Source: Trichomonas vaginalis G3 (Eukaryota > Parabasalia > Trichomonadida > Trichomonadidae). Taken from it: DNA of 64,000 nt. Where the stretch lies: the NCBI RefSeq assembly GCF_026262505.1, contig NC_067208.1:9867962-9931961 (forward strand), given 5' to 3'. Below, one piece after another: positions 11,203-22,620 of the stretch (position 1 is its first letter; each line of letters begins with the position of its first letter). Below the pieces are notes generated by a model. It had not been told where the DNA came from and ran no database searches. It worked only from the letters and a program-made list of their open reading frames with translations. A program made the translations under genes and the position numbers.

Positions 11203-13653
11203 AAATATGGTGTATATTTCAGAGATGATGGTGCACTCACTAGCGTTCCTTCTGATCTCAAAGGTGATTATGTTTTTCCATCTTATTGCACAAGCATCAA
11301 AGGAGGTTCATCAGAAGATAAAACTCCATTCTATTATTGCCGTGATAAGATTACATCCATCAATTTTGAGCCAGGAAGTCAAATTTCATCCATCTGCATT
11401 TATTGTTTTTACAATTCTAGTCTTATAACAGCTGATTTTAGGAACTGTCCAAATCTACTTATTTTGAACTATGCATCCTTTGCATATTGCAAAAAATTGT
11501 CAACTTTTCATATGCCACCTAATTGTCAAAAAATTTCTGCTGGCTGTTTCAGATATACAACTTCACTGACAAGACTTGATATACCAGACACTTTGAAAAC
11601 AATAGAATATCAGGTTAATCCATATTATCGTGCTTTCGATCATAGTGCAATTAGCCGATTTGTTCTAAGTCCAACATCCAATTTGGAAAATATTGGTGGA
11701 GATTCATTTGCAGATTCAAAATTGACTTCAATATATATTCCAAAGAAAACAATATTCTACGCAGCATCTTTCCAAAATTGTCCAATTGAAGAGATAGTAA
11801 TTCATCCAGAAAATCCATATTATAAAACTAAAGATTTAGTAGTTTTTTCAGATAACAATTCTACAATATACTTTGTCAGTCCATTTAAAACAGGAGAATA
11901 TACTGTTCCTTCTTATGTCACAAAAATTGGTCAATCCGCCTTCAGAACATGTTCACTTTCAAAAGTTACCATAGGTAATCAAGTAACAAATATTGAGACA
12001 TGGTGTTTTGCACAAAGTAAAATCCGAGAAATTATATTACCAAGTAATATGTTATCGATTCCAGAAGCAATGTTTGCTTTCTGTGGAACAATTAGTACAA
12101 TTCAAATTCCAGATTCTGTAACCAAAATAGGGCTTTGGGCATTTTATTATTGTGATCGACTAAACAAAATTGATTTACCAAAAAATTTGATAACGCTTGG
12201 AGATGAAGTATTTAGAGGCTGTCATAAGCTAAAGAATTTAACTCTGTCTGCAAAATTGAAGGAAATTGGAGTTGGTTTGTTTACCGATGTTGGAAATATC
12301 AATATAATATCATTAAATCCAGAAATATTTATCGATGGGTTTATTATGTATAAAGATAGCAATCAAACATTGTTTTCATATTATGGTGTCACAGAAAATG
12401 CAGATTTAACAATAATCAATAAATGCAATTTCATCGGTAAAGGTATTTTTACAGGTAAAAATTTAAGAAATATATATTTTGACAACAATGAAAATATTTC
12501 TCTTGATAGTTATGTGTTTGATTCATCAACAATTAAAACCATTTCTTTTCCTTCAGGGCTTAAAAGTTTAGGAATTGGAACATTTCAATATTGTTCGAAA
12601 TTGTCAACTGTTTCTTTCCAAGGAACAATGATTTCATCCATACCAGAGAAATGTTTTTATCAATGCAGCAGTCTTAAGTCCATAACTCTTCCAACATCAA
12701 TCACAACGATTGGTAAGTCTGCATTTGAAGGATGTGAAAATATTGGAGATATTGGGATATCAAAATTGGAAAATCTTCAAACAATATCAGATTCAGCATT
12801 TCTTAAAAGTGGATTGACTACAGCAAATCTTGCAAATTCAGTAACTTTGGTTGGAAGTCGAGCATTTCTTCAGTCACGAATTGCTAACTTAACTATTAAC
12901 TGTAATATCCAAAATGATCTTTGTCGCTCATGCACAAATCTTAAAACACTGACAATGAATGATGGTGTTACTGAGATTGGTCCATATGCATTTTCAGGCT
13001 GCTCAGAACTTACAGGATTTATAATTCCTCAGAATTTGCGAAGAATTCTTGATTTTGCATTTGAATCATGTTCCAGTTTATCTTCTGTTCGCATGGTGAT
13101 GTATTGCACACTTGAATCAGTTGAAGGTGGATGCTTTTATGGATGCATTAACCTCAAAAAGATCGAACTTTCAACTTATGACCGTTCTTATTTGTTCCAA
13201 AATAGTGCTTTAACATTCTATAATCAATCTAAGCTCATTATTTTTCTTCCTTATAGTGGAATAATAAATTTTGTTGCTCCCATGGATATGAAAGAGATTG
13301 GCCGATGTGCATTCATGGGAAGTCCAAGTCTTCAACGAGTTTTCTTCAATGGAAACAAGATCGAAACTATAGGTTACCAAGCATTTCGTGATTGCAGAAA
13401 TTTGAACTTAATCTTCTTTGCTTCATCTAATTCTATCACTATCGGAAACAATGCCTTCATTGGCTGCCCAATGCTTAGAAAATGCGGAGCATTTTCTATT
13501 CCAGAAAGCCTCCAACCAAAATTTATTGAACAAGATATCCCCAAAATTGCATTTTCAAACGATTGTCCTTCTCTTAATTCATGTCAAGCTATCAGGTGTT
13601 CACCAATTTCTATATTCTCAATAACACCTTTCATTACAATGTTAATTTCATAA
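11203..13653 (+). CDS. BspA-like leucine-rich repeat protein 2 (start uncertain)
   Basis: About 816 codons of TpLRR repeats (e.g. CFRYTTSLTRLDIP, AFRTCSLSKVTIG, CFYQCSSLKSITLP, AFMGSPSLQRVFF) without internal stops. It is therefore the most complete BspA-like gene here. The frame is open back to 11161, but I find no in-frame ATG before the repeats: the ATG at 11207, ideally placed after the Inr-like TCATTATTC at 11185, is one frame off. A single indel just after 11207, or a non-ATG start, would explain this. The recognisable homology begins at KYGVYFRDDGAL, codon 11203. Neither a signal peptide nor a C-terminal membrane helix is convincing. The repeated copy at 18253 has extra indels. Confidence 0.8.
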   Translation, partial: KYGVYFRDDGALTSVPSDLKGDYVFPSYCTSIKGGSSEDKTPFYYCRDKITSINFEPGSQISSICIYCFYNSSLITADFRNCPNLLILNYASFAYCKKLSTFHMPPNCQKISAGCFRYTTSLTRLDIPDTLKTIEYQVNPYYRAFDHSAISRFVLSPTSNLENIGGDSFADSKLTSIYIPKKTIFYAASFQNCPIEEIVIHPENPYYKTKDLVVFSDNNSTIYFVSPFKTGEYTVPSYVTKIGQSAFRTCSLSKVTIGNQVTNIETWCFAQSKIREIILPSNMLSIPEAMFAFCGTISTIQIPDSVTKIGLWAFYYCDRLNKIDLPKNLITLGDEVFRGCHKLKNLTLSAKLKEIGVGLFTDVGNINIISLNPEIFIDGFIMYKDSNQTLFSYYGVTENADLTIINKCNFIGKGIFTGKNLRNIYFDNNENISLDSYVFDSSTIKTISFPSGLKSLGIGTFQYCSKLSTVSFQGTMISSIPEKCFYQCSSLKSITLPTSITTIGKSAFEGCENIGDIGISKLENLQTISDSAFLKSGLTTANLANSVTLVGSRAFLQSRIANLTINCNIQNDLCRSCTNLKTLTMNDGVTEIGPYAFSGCSELTGFIIPQNLRRILDFAFESCSSLSSVRMVMYCTLESVEGGCFYGCINLKKIELSTYDRSYLFQNSALTFYNQSKLIIFLPYSGIINFVAPMDMKEIGRCAFMGSPSLQRVFFNGNKIETIGYQAFRDCRNLNLIFFASSNSITIGNNAFIGCPMLRKCGAFSIPESLQPKFIEQDIPKIAFSNDCPSLNSCQAIRCSPISIFSITPFITMLIS

Positions 13654-13765
13654 AAATTTGCTTTTACTTTTTAATTTTATATATTAATCTTATATTTCTA
13701 TTTAACTTATGAGAAAAATGTTAAAGAGATTCAATAAAAATTGAATATTAAAATAAATAAATTGG

Positions 13766-14639
13766 TTACATGAAAAAAATATCAGGAAATGATGTAATTC
13801 GAATGGCACCATCTCCAATGTGACCTTCTTCAATTTCATCTTCTGGACTGAAGAATTGTTGGTTACCATTGAACATCTTACTATATCAAAAAAGACAATT
13901 CCTGAATAATGATTAGGACTATTTGTATGAATTCCATTTTCATCAACTGAATTACATCCTTTATATCCACTGATATAACTTGATCCACTTGATGAGACAG
14001 ATTGATATAAAACACTATAATAGAGGTCAGGATTTAATTTACCAGTTTTACCACCATAATAACCTCCTCCAGCACCTGATGTAGGAATCACGTTTGTATT
14101 AATACCTGTTTCGCCAAGTCCCAGTGAATAACCATGGGTTTGATTTGTGTCAGATTTTTCAAAAATTTTAGATTCTCCAGTTTTAGGTACATATCCAGTC
14201 AAATCACCACCTGGAGCACCATATGTGTTCCATGAAGATCCTGAACCACCAGCTGCAACAATAATGTGACTATAGAGAGATTTGTTAGAAGTGCCATTAA
14301 TTAAGCGAATATCGGTGGCACCACCGCCACCACCTGGTGGATCATCATCACGCAGCTCATATCCACCATCACTTCCTCCGTTGAAACCGCCTTTACCGTT
14401 GTATTTTGTTGAACATTGAGTTGGTTCACCACCTTTACCACCTAGAAATAAATATAATCGCTGAGGATAACGAAATTGTACCTTGCCTACAACAAATGCC
14501 TCTCCTCCATAAATTGTGTGAGCTTTTTTTGATCTGTGCATCCTTGACCACCTTGTGCTCCCCATAGTTCAAATATATAGGAACCTCTTGCTAAATTGAG
14601 TTCTACAACAGGTTTTTGATCATCATATTTATAAAACAT
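13766..14639 (-). pseudogene. Gly-rich (Gly_rich/ALK-like domain) protein, copy 1, frameshifted
   Basis: Member of a trichomonad protein family resembling the glycine-rich domain of ALK/LTK receptors (Pfam Gly_rich). Function in trichomonads unknown; surface or secreted role is inferred. The ATG at 14639 gives MFYKYDDQKPV and a strand typical of the family (SYIFELWGAQGG). The frame then shifts near 14510-14545. The middle is open with GGGGGATDIRL, IIVAAGGSGSS and SGAGGGYYGG. Another shift near 13885 separates the family-type C-terminus (GDGAIRIT) from the body. The stop in the C-terminal frame is at 13766. The second copy at 20807 is intact at the N-terminal point where this one breaks. Confidence 0.75.
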
Positions 14640-14768
14640 TTTCTACTCATTTATCTGATCTTCTTACATTTAAATATTTTAACTCGTCTAGTACATATAT
14701 TATGCAAAATATCTAAAATTCAAGTCAGATTGAAAAGTATTCATGCATACTTATATCGAACAAATTGT

Positions 14769-14930
14769 TCACTATTGGAAAATAAGTCGTTGAATTTAGT
14801 TTAGCAATTTTACAATCTTATTCTCAATTTACAACAATTACGGTTGTTGCAAACAATATCATTAAATATAGTTATCCTACGAGATTAACAAAAGTTGAGT
14901 CATCAACAACAAGACCAGAATGTTTCCTCC
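14769..14930 (+). pseudogene. Short BspA-like relic fused to tubulin fragment
   Basis: This stretch matches the BspA-like gene 1 around 8201-8393 at the nucleotide level (TTCACTATTGGAAAA, TTGTTGAATTT-like, TCAACAACAAGA, CAGAATG) but contains stops and deletions. It runs directly into the alpha-tubulin fragment at 14925, so the ORF that opens at a TTG at 14895 is a chimera of relic and tubulin, not a real N-terminus. Confidence 0.6.
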
Positions 14931-15578
14931 CTCACAGCATCCCTCAGATTCGATGGTGTTCTCAACGTCGATTTCACAGAGTTCCAGACAAACCTTGTCC
15001 CATACGCTCGTATCCACTTCCCAATCTGCTCATATTCACACATCATTTCTGCAGAGAAGGCATACCACCGGCAGCTCTCTGTTGCCGAAATCACGAACTC
15101 ACTCTTCGAGCCAGCAAACATGATGGTTAATTGCGACCCACGCCACGGCAACTACATGGCTTACACACTCCTTTACCGTGGTGATGTCGTTCCAAAGAAT
15201 GTCTCTGCTGCTGTCGCTACAATCAAGACAAAGCGCACAATCCAGTTCGTCGACTGGTGCCCAACAGGCTTCAAGATGGGTATCAACTACCAGCCACCAA
15301 CGATCACCCAAGGTGGCGACCTCGTAAAGGTACTGCAAGCTGCCTGCATGCTCGCTAACACAACAGCCATCGCCGAAGCTTGGTCTCGCCTCGACCACAA
15401 GTTCGACCTCATGTACGCCAAATGTGCCTTTGTCCTCTGGTACGTCGGTGAAGATATGGAAGGAGCTGAATTCCCAGAAGCTCGTGAAGATCTTGACCTC
15501 CTCTAGAAGGACTACAACAAAGTTGCTGCTGAATCAGTCGAGGGTGGCGATGTGGAAGAAGATGGTAGCGAAATGTAA
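14925..15578 (+). pseudogene. Alpha-tubulin C-terminal fragment, copy 1
   Basis: Encodes roughly the last 215 residues of alpha-tubulin, from [11 protein letters not shown] through [30 protein letters not shown] and the acidic tail. The N-terminal GTPase half is absent and replaced by a BspA-like relic. An in-frame TAG at 15504 interrupts the C-terminal region (normally Glu before KDY); the tail then continues in frame to TAA at 15576. Codon use is GC-rich and biased, like a highly expressed gene, in contrast to the AT-rich surroundings. This indicates a recent duplication from a functional tubulin locus. The identical fragment with the same TAG occurs at 21967. Confidence 0.9.
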
Positions 15579-16266
15579 GAACAATAAACACACCTAAAGT
15601 TTTTTTTAAGGGTGCACACGAGAGGATCATGTAAACTTCAGAATTTAGAACCTTATTTTTAGGCATTATCTTGGCTACCTATTTAGGCTCGAAAAGCAAA
15701 AAAATATCAAAAAATACAACTTGACTCCATTATGACCCTTTCATGGAGGTAGTTTTTATCCGCTAGTATTTTCCCTTTGAATCTCTTTACAATTCGAAAT
15801 CAAATTCAAATCTCAGTAGAAGAAAGGAAGAATCGACTTACTACGGTTGTAATACGAATAAATACATATATTTAATTATTTTTATTTACATAATAATTGT
15901 TTGAAGCTCATATTCCATCAAATTTTTAAATAAAAACATTAAAATGTTGAAAATGTTCATATATTTTAATAGGGTTTTGGCACTTTATTGAGGAATTACT
16001 ACATACATAGTCGAACTGAACTTGATATTTTGAAATTTAAATTATTTATCAAAATTAAAATTTAACTTGAAATTTATAATTATTTAGTCATATTTTGCAT
16101 AATTCTAAGTAGATTTTGTAAAAAATCAAGAAAGAAAACTTTTAACGTGCTTTATTTTTCTTTTTTATAATAATACATATTATTATATAATTAACATATT
16201 CATAATGTTTCACCCTTTCAAAAATATAATCCTCCTCTCAAATAAACGTACATACGAGAAAGGGAC
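15579..16266. other. Non-coding region after tubulin fragment
   Basis: AT-rich with no ORF of note. It includes the probable tubulin 3' flank (AATAAA at 15585). The duplicated block ends at 16266 and the same sequence in the second copy ends at the N gap. Confidence 0.5.
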
Positions 16267-16294
16267 TCCAACCTTCTTTGTACAATATGTAGCT

Positions 16295-16567
16295 TTATTT
16301 AAGTATGCATTTATGTAGATAAGGCAATTTCTTTTCATCGCTCCAGAAATAATTTTTCGTCATTGTTGAAATAGTTTTCGTTCCTCTGCGACCATAAGGA
16401 ATGTATGCAATGAACTTTGCGTCATATGGGATTGTAATATATTCAGGGTTTCTTTCATCGTCAATGGGTCTGTTCTTGTTAAATATGCATGTTTCTCAGT
16501 TTTACTTGAGTTTTGAATAGTTCACGGAAACGTTCTGGAAAGAGTCATAGTAAATGTAGTCGGACAT
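16295..16567 (-). pseudogene. Relic of a Maverick-encoded protein (unknown)
   Basis: The ATG at 16567 begins MSDYIYYDSF. With two frame changes, near 16535 and 16490, a coherent coding stretch runs through NPEYITIPYD and TKNYFWSDEKK to TAA at 16295, about 91 codons. Not recognised beyond its position next to a Maverick-type end. Frameshifts make it non-functional as it stands. Confidence 0.5.
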
Positions 16568-16763
16568 GTCTTTGTAATGAAATAAAAATTTAAAAAAATA
16601 AAAATAAGGTTATTTTTATTTAGTGAGGACGGTAGTGAGTCGTTAGTGAAGTCGTTAGTGAAGTCGTTTAGTATCAGATGGTTTTGTAAATATTTAAGGT
16701 TAAGTTGGTGTTATGGTTGTGTTGTAAAATATACGTTACCGGTTTTGTAAAGTGTCAAACCGT

Positions 16764-16806
16764 TAACTTGGGTAAGGTGGAACGCAGTGCCGCCGTACCC
16801 AAGTTA
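16764..16806. repeat. Maverick terminal hairpin (right-hand outlook)
   Basis: Arms TAACTTGGG (16764-16772) and CCCAAGTTA (16798-16806) enclose a 25-nt loop containing AACGCAGTGCCGCCGTA. The loop matches the reverse complement of the loop at 24672-24700 at about 24 of 29 positions, while the arms differ and yet remain self-complementary. Confidence 0.75.
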
Positions 16807-16819
16807 GGGCAAGAGATTG

Positions 16820-17837
16820 TTTGGTGGTGCACCATCAATTTTCAACAGTTAATATTGCAAGTAATCTTGCAATTAGTAAGATCGTATCAAATGCATTTTC
16901 ATCTATTCCGATGACATCAATCAACTTCGGAACAGGAACAACAGTTTTACTGATTGATGATTCTGCATTTCTCAACTCAAGAATTTCATCATTCAATGTG
17001 AACTCACCAATGACAATCTCAAACAATGCATTCAAAGGATGCACAAACTTAAACAGTATCAATGTCAATGGTGCAACATCAATTGGTAACAACGTATTTG
17101 AAGGATGTACAAATCTTCAATCATTTTCACTTAATACAAATGTTCGCTTATCATCATTTGTATTCAAAGGATGCACAAAACTCAAAAGTGTTAATCTTCC
17201 AAATATGATCTCTTCATCTATTCCATCTTATTATATGTCTAAGAGAATGACAAAAGCGACAAGTTACACATCAAATCCCAGTTGGTTTGTTCGATGGATG
17301 TTCTTCTCTAAGTTCATTGAATATAAACAACAACATTGTCAACATTTCAGATTATGCATTCAGAGATTGTGTTAGTCTCTCATATATCATTCCATACAAA
17401 GTATCTTACATAGGAGATGAATCATTCAAGAACTGTCATCTTATCAGAGATATTCCTAAGAATGTTGTATATTTTGGTAACTACTCATTCTATGGAACGA
17501 ACATTGGAAAGTCAATTTTGATCAATAGAGATACTAAATATATTGGTGCATCATCATTCATAAACACTCCTCTTCGTGTTGTTTATTATTGTGGAGAACG
17601 AGATTTCAGTAAATTTTCTCCATCATTCAACACGGACACTAATGTTGTTGTCACATTCTCATACAACTATCCAACATTCTGTGGAACACAAGCGATTTAT
17701 TCTCCATCAAACACATGCAAAGACATCATGCGAACAAACAACGATGGCTTTGACCACTTGAAGAAACAGGTCAAAAGAGAAGATAATCTAATTCTGCCTT
17801 ACTTGTTCTCTCCATGAACTCACTCGGTTTGTTTTAA
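16820..17837 (+). pseudogene. BspA-like protein 1, 3' fragment (copy 2)
   Basis: Duplicate of the final third of the gene at 7229-10787. It lacks the signal-like N-terminus and most repeats because the Maverick remnant borders it at 16819. An extra A near 16850 and an extra base near 17272 shift the frame, splitting it into ORFs from 16821 and 17287. A further indel near 17775 changes the Lys-rich tail. Confidence 0.85.
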
Positions 17838-18252
17838 TTATTTTTGTTTTTATAATAAATTTTTTATCATGATTATTTATAATTATCTAATTCTCTTGAA
17901 TTCAATATACATTTTCAATTTTTAAGAATTGAAATTCAAAAAGTGCATGAAAACTGCTATTTTTTGATACTCTTTAATTTGCTTGTTTTATTTAAATTGA
18001 GATAAAAATTATCTAAAGAGAGCAAAACCCATCATAATGACAATCTCTTCAATCAATGTCAAATGAGAAAAACTCAAATTAGTTAAACAAACAAATATTA
18101 CATTAATCAATGTGCACACATTCGATAGGTAGCTGATATTGAAATCGAGCCAATCATATACTCTTAAAATTTTTATGAAAGAAAAGTGTCAAAATGTTTT
18201 AATTTTATAAGCTGTCATTAATTTAATTCTATTTTCATTATTCTTATTAGAT
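17838..18252. other. Intergenic copy between duplicated BspA-like genes
   Basis: Same content as 10788-11202, including the Inr-like TCATTATTC near 18235. One-base indels only. Confidence 0.6.
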
Positions 18253-20696
18253 AAATATGGTGTATATTTCAGAGATGATGGTGCACTCACTAGCGTTCCT
18301 TCTGATCTCAAAGGTGATTATGTTTTCCCATCTTATTGCACAAGCATCAAAGGAGGTTCATCAGAAGATAAAATCCATTCATTATTGCCGTGATAAGATT
18401 ACATCCATCAATTTTGAGCCAGGAAGTCAAATTTCATCCATCTGCATTTATTGTTTTTACAATTCTAGTCTTATAACAGCTGATTTTAGGAACTGTCCAA
18501 ATCTACTTATTTTGAACTATGCATCCTTTGCATATTGCAAAAAATTGTCAACTTTTCATATGCCACCTAATTGTCAAAAAATTTCTGCTGGCTGTTTCAG
18601 ATATACAACTTCACTGACAAGACTTGATATACCAGACACTTTGAAAAACATAGAATATCAGGTTAATCCATATTATCGTGCTTTCGATCATAGTGCAATT
18701 AGCCGATTTGTTCTAAGTCCAACATCCAATTTGGAAAATATTGGTGGAGATTCATTTGCAGATTCAAATTGACTTCATATATATTCCAAAGAAAACAATA
18801 TTCTACGCAGCATCTTTCCAAAATTGTCCAATTGAAGAGATAGTAATTCATCCAGAAAATCCATATTATAAAACTAAAGATTTAGTAGTTTTTTCAGATA
18901 ACAATTCTACAATATACTTTGTCAGTCCATTTAAAACAGGAGAATATACTGTTCCTTCTTATGTCACAAAAATTGGTCAATCCGCCTTCAGAACATGTTC
19001 ACTTTCAAAAGTTACCATAGGTAATCAAGTAACAAATATTGAGACATGGTGTTTTGCACAAAGTAAAATCCGAGAAATTATATTACCAAGTAATATGTTA
19101 TCGATTCCAGAAGCAATGTTTGCTTTCTGTGGAACAATTAGTACAATTCAAATTCCAGATTCTGTAACCAAAATAGGGCTTTGGGCATTTTATTATTGTG
19201 ATCGACTAAACAAAATTGATTTACCAAAAAATTTGATAACGCTTGGAGATGAAGTATTTAGAGGCTGTCATAAGCTAAAGAATTTAACTCTGTCTGCAAA
19301 ATTGAAGGAAATTGGAGTTGGTTTGTTTACCGATGTTGGAAATATCAATATAATATCATTAAATCCAGAAATATTTATCGATGGGTTTATTATGTATAAA
19401 GATAGCAATCAAACATTGTTTTCATATTATGGTGTCACAGAAAATGCAGATTTAACAATAATCAATAAATGCAATTTCATCGGTAAAGGTATTTTTACAG
19501 GTAAAAATTTAAGAAATATATATTTTGACAACAATGAAAATATTTCTCTTGATAGTTATGTGTTTGATTCATCAACAATTAAAACCATTTCTTTTCCTTC
19601 AGGGCTTAAAAGTTTAGGAATGTGAACATTTCAATATTGTTCGAAATTGTCAACTGTTTCTTTCCAAGGAACAATGATTTCATCCATACCAGAGAAATGT
19701 TTTTATCAATGCAGCAGTCTTAAGTCCATAACTCTTCCAACATCAATCACAACGATTGGTAAGTCTGCATTTGAAGGATGTGAAAATATTGGAGATATTG
19801 GGATATCAAAATTGGAAAATCTTCAAACAATATCAGATTCAGCATTTCTTAAAAGTGGATTGACTACAGCAAATCTTGCAAATTCAGTAACTTTGGTTGG
19901 AAGTCGAGCATTTCTTCAGTCACGAATTGCTAACTTAACTATTAACTGTAATATCCAAAATGATCTTTGTCGCTCATGCACAAATCTTAAAACACTGACA
20001 ATGAATGATGGTGTTACTGAGATTGGTCCATATGCATTTTCAGGCTGCTCAGAACTTACAGGATTTATAATTCCTCAGAATTTGCGAAGAATTCTTGATT
20101 TTGCATTTGAATCATGTTCCAGTTTATCTTCTGTTCCCATGGTGATGTATTGCACACTTGAATCAGTTGAAGGTGGATGCTTTTATGGATGCATTACCTC
20201 AAAAAGATCGAACTTTCAACTTATGACCGTTCTTATTTGTTCCAAAATAGTGCTTTAACATTCTATAATCAATCTAAGCTCTTTATTTTTCTTCCTTATA
20301 GTGGAATAATAAATTTTGTTGCTCCCATGGATATGAAAGAGATTGGCCGATGTGCATTCATGGGAAGTCCAAGTCTTCAACGAGTTTTCTTCAATGGAAA
20401 CAAGATCGAAACTATAGGTTACCAAGCATTTCGTGATTGCAGAAATTTGAACTTAATCTTCTTGCTTCATCTAATTCTATCACTATCGGAAACAATGCCT
20501 TCATTGGCTGCCAATGCTTAGAAAATGCGGAGCATTTTCTATTCCAGAAAGCCTCCAACCAAAATTATTTGAACAAGATATCCCCAAAATTGCATTTTCA
20601 AACGATTGTCCTTCTCTTAATTCATGTCAAGCTATCAGGTGTTCACCAATTTCTATATTCTCAATAACACCTTTCATTACAATGTTAATTTCATAA
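18253..20696 (+). pseudogene. BspA-like protein 2, copy 2, multiply frameshifted
   Basis: Near-identical to 11203-13653 but with indels near 18372, 18768, 19620 (creating TGA), 20195, 20462 and 20515. It therefore reads as five or six overlapping ORFs. TpLRR repeats are the same as in copy 1. Because copy 1 is open throughout, this copy is either a recently decayed duplicate or the same locus with uncorrected sequencing errors. Confidence 0.85.
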
Positions 20697-20806
20697 AAAT
20701 TTGCTTTAACTTTTAATTTTATATATTAATCTTATATTTCTATTAACTTATGAGAAAAATGTTAAAGAGATTCAATAAAAATTGAATATTAAAATAAATA
20801 AATTGG

Positions 20807-21681
20807 TTACATGAAAAAAATATCAGGAAATGATGTAATTCGAATGGCACCATCTCCAATGTGACCTTCTTCAATTTCATCTTCTGGACTGAAGAATTGT
20901 TGGTTACCATTGAACATCTTACTATATCAAAAAAGACAATTCCTGAATAATGATTAGGACTATTTGTATGAATTCCATTTTCATCAACTGAATTACATCC
21001 TTTATATCAACTGATATAACTTGATCCACTTGATGAGACAGATTGATATAAAACACTATAATAGAGGTCAGGATTTAATTTACCAGTTTTACCACCATAA
21101 TAACCTCCTCCAGCACCTGATGTAGGAATCACGTTTGTATTAATACCTGTTTCGCCAAGTCCCAGTGAATAACCATGGGTTTGATTTGTGTCAGATTTTT
21201 CAAAAATTTTAGATTCTCCAGTTTTAGGTACATATCCAGTCAAATCACCACCTGGAGCACCATATGTGTTCCATGAAGATCCTGAACCACCAGCTGCAAC
21301 AATAATGTGACTATAGAGAGATTTGTTAGAAGTGCCATTAATTAAGCGAATATCGGTGGCACCACCGCACACCTGGTGGATCATCATCAGCAGCTCATAT
21401 CCACCATCACTTCCTCCGTTGAAACCGCCTTTACCGTTGTATTTTGTTGAACATTGAGTTGGTTCACCACCTTTACCACCTAGAAATAAATATAATCGCT
21501 GAGGATAACGAAATTGTACCTTGCCTACAACAAATGCCCCTCTTCCTCCATAATATTGTGTGAGCTTTTTTTGATCTGTGCATCCTTGACCACCTTGTGC
21601 TCCCCATAGTTCAAATATATAGGAACCTCTTGCTAAATTGAGTTCTACAACAGGTTTTTGATCATCATATTTATAAAACAT
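20807..21681 (-). pseudogene. Gly-rich protein, copy 2, with nonsense and indels
   Basis: Duplicate of 13766-14639. The N-terminus is intact here (MFYKYDDQKPV through QYYGGRGAFVVG), unlike copy 1. A pair of compensating deletions near 21370 and 21389 changes the run that is GGGGGATDIRL in copy 1. A substitution near 21008 makes a TGA after SSGSSYIS. Downstream, the C-terminal frame is shifted as in copy 1. See copy 1 for family and role. Confidence 0.8.
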
Positions 21682-21966
21682 TTTCTACTCATTTATCTGA
21701 TCTTCTTACATTTAAATATTTTAACTCGTCTAGTACATATATTATGCAAAATATCTAAAATTCAAGTCAGATTGAAAAGTATTCATGCATACTTATATCG
21801 AACAAATTGTTCACTATTGGAAAATAAGTCGTTGAATTTAGTTTAGCAATTTTACAATCTTATTCTCAATTTACAACAATTACGGTTGTTGCAAACAATA
21901 TCATTAAATATAGTTATCCTACGAGATTAACAAAAGTTGAGTCATCAACAACAAGACCAGAATGTT
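21682..21966. other. Intergenic copy with BspA-like relic
   Basis: Same as 14640-14924, including the short BspA-like relic (about 21811-21966) abutting the tubulin fragment. Confidence 0.55.
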
Positions 21967-22620
21967 TCCTCCCTCACAGCATCCCTCAGATTCGATGGTG
22001 TTCTCAACGTCGATTTCACAGAGTTCCAGACAAACCTTGTCCCATACGCTCGTATCCACTTCCCAATCTGCTCATATTCACACATCATTTCTGCAGAGAA
22101 GGCATACCACCGGCAGCTCTCTGTTGCCGAAATCACGAACTCACTCTTCGAGCCAGCAAACATGATGGTTAATTGCGACCCACGCCACGGCAACTACATG
22201 GCTTACACACTCCTTTACCGTGGTGATGTCGTTCCAAAGAATGTCTCTGCTGCTGTCGCTACAATCAAGACAAAGCGCACAATCCAGTTCGTCGACTGGT
22301 GCCCAACAGGCTTCAAGATGGGTATCAACTACCAGCCACCAACGATCACCCAAGGTGGCGACCTCGTAAAGGTACTGCAAGCTGCCTGCATGCTCGCTAA
22401 CACAACAGCCATCGCCGAAGCTTGGTCTCGCCTCGACCACAAGTTCGACCTCATGTACGCCAAATGTGCCTTTGTCCTCTGGTACGTCGGTGAAGATATG
22501 GAAGGAGCTGAATTCCCAGAAGCTCGTGAAGATCTTGACCTCCTCTAGAAGGACTACAACAAAGTTGCTGCTGAATCAGTCGAGGGTGGCGATGTGGAAG
22601 AAGATGGTAGCGAAATGTAA
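21967..22620 (+). pseudogene. Alpha-tubulin C-terminal fragment, copy 2
   Basis: Sequence and breakpoints as in 14925-15578, including the premature TAG (22546). That the stop is shared by both copies shows it predates the duplication, or that both copies are one locus. Confidence 0.9.

Larger units (their letters stand above)
9771..16266. repeat. Segmental duplication, copy 1 (about 6.5 kb)
   Basis: Direct repeat of 16820-23309, offset 7049 at the start and about 7043 at the end. It carries the end of BspA-like gene 1, all of BspA-like gene 2, the Gly-rich gene, and the BspA/tubulin chimera. Differences that I can see are almost all single-base insertions or deletions, plus a few substitutions. 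Confidence 0.95.
16267..16819. mobile_element. Maverick terminal remnant between the two duplicated blocks
   Basis: This 0.55 kb lies only between the two copies. It contains a relic coding fragment on the minus strand (16295-16567), a short-period GTTAGTGAAGTC-type repeat (about 16637-16672), the conserved AAAATATACGTTA-NN-GGTTTTGTAAAGTGTCA tract (from about 16728) and a terminal hairpin (16764-16806). The same order, inverted, begins the large Maverick at 24656. BspA-like sequence resumes at 16820. Confidence 0.65.

Noticed and set aside
15504-15506. Reassigned TAG codon in alpha-tubulin
   Set aside because: Other genes in the window use all three stops normally, and the tubulin lacks its N-terminal half, so a pseudogene stop is simpler.
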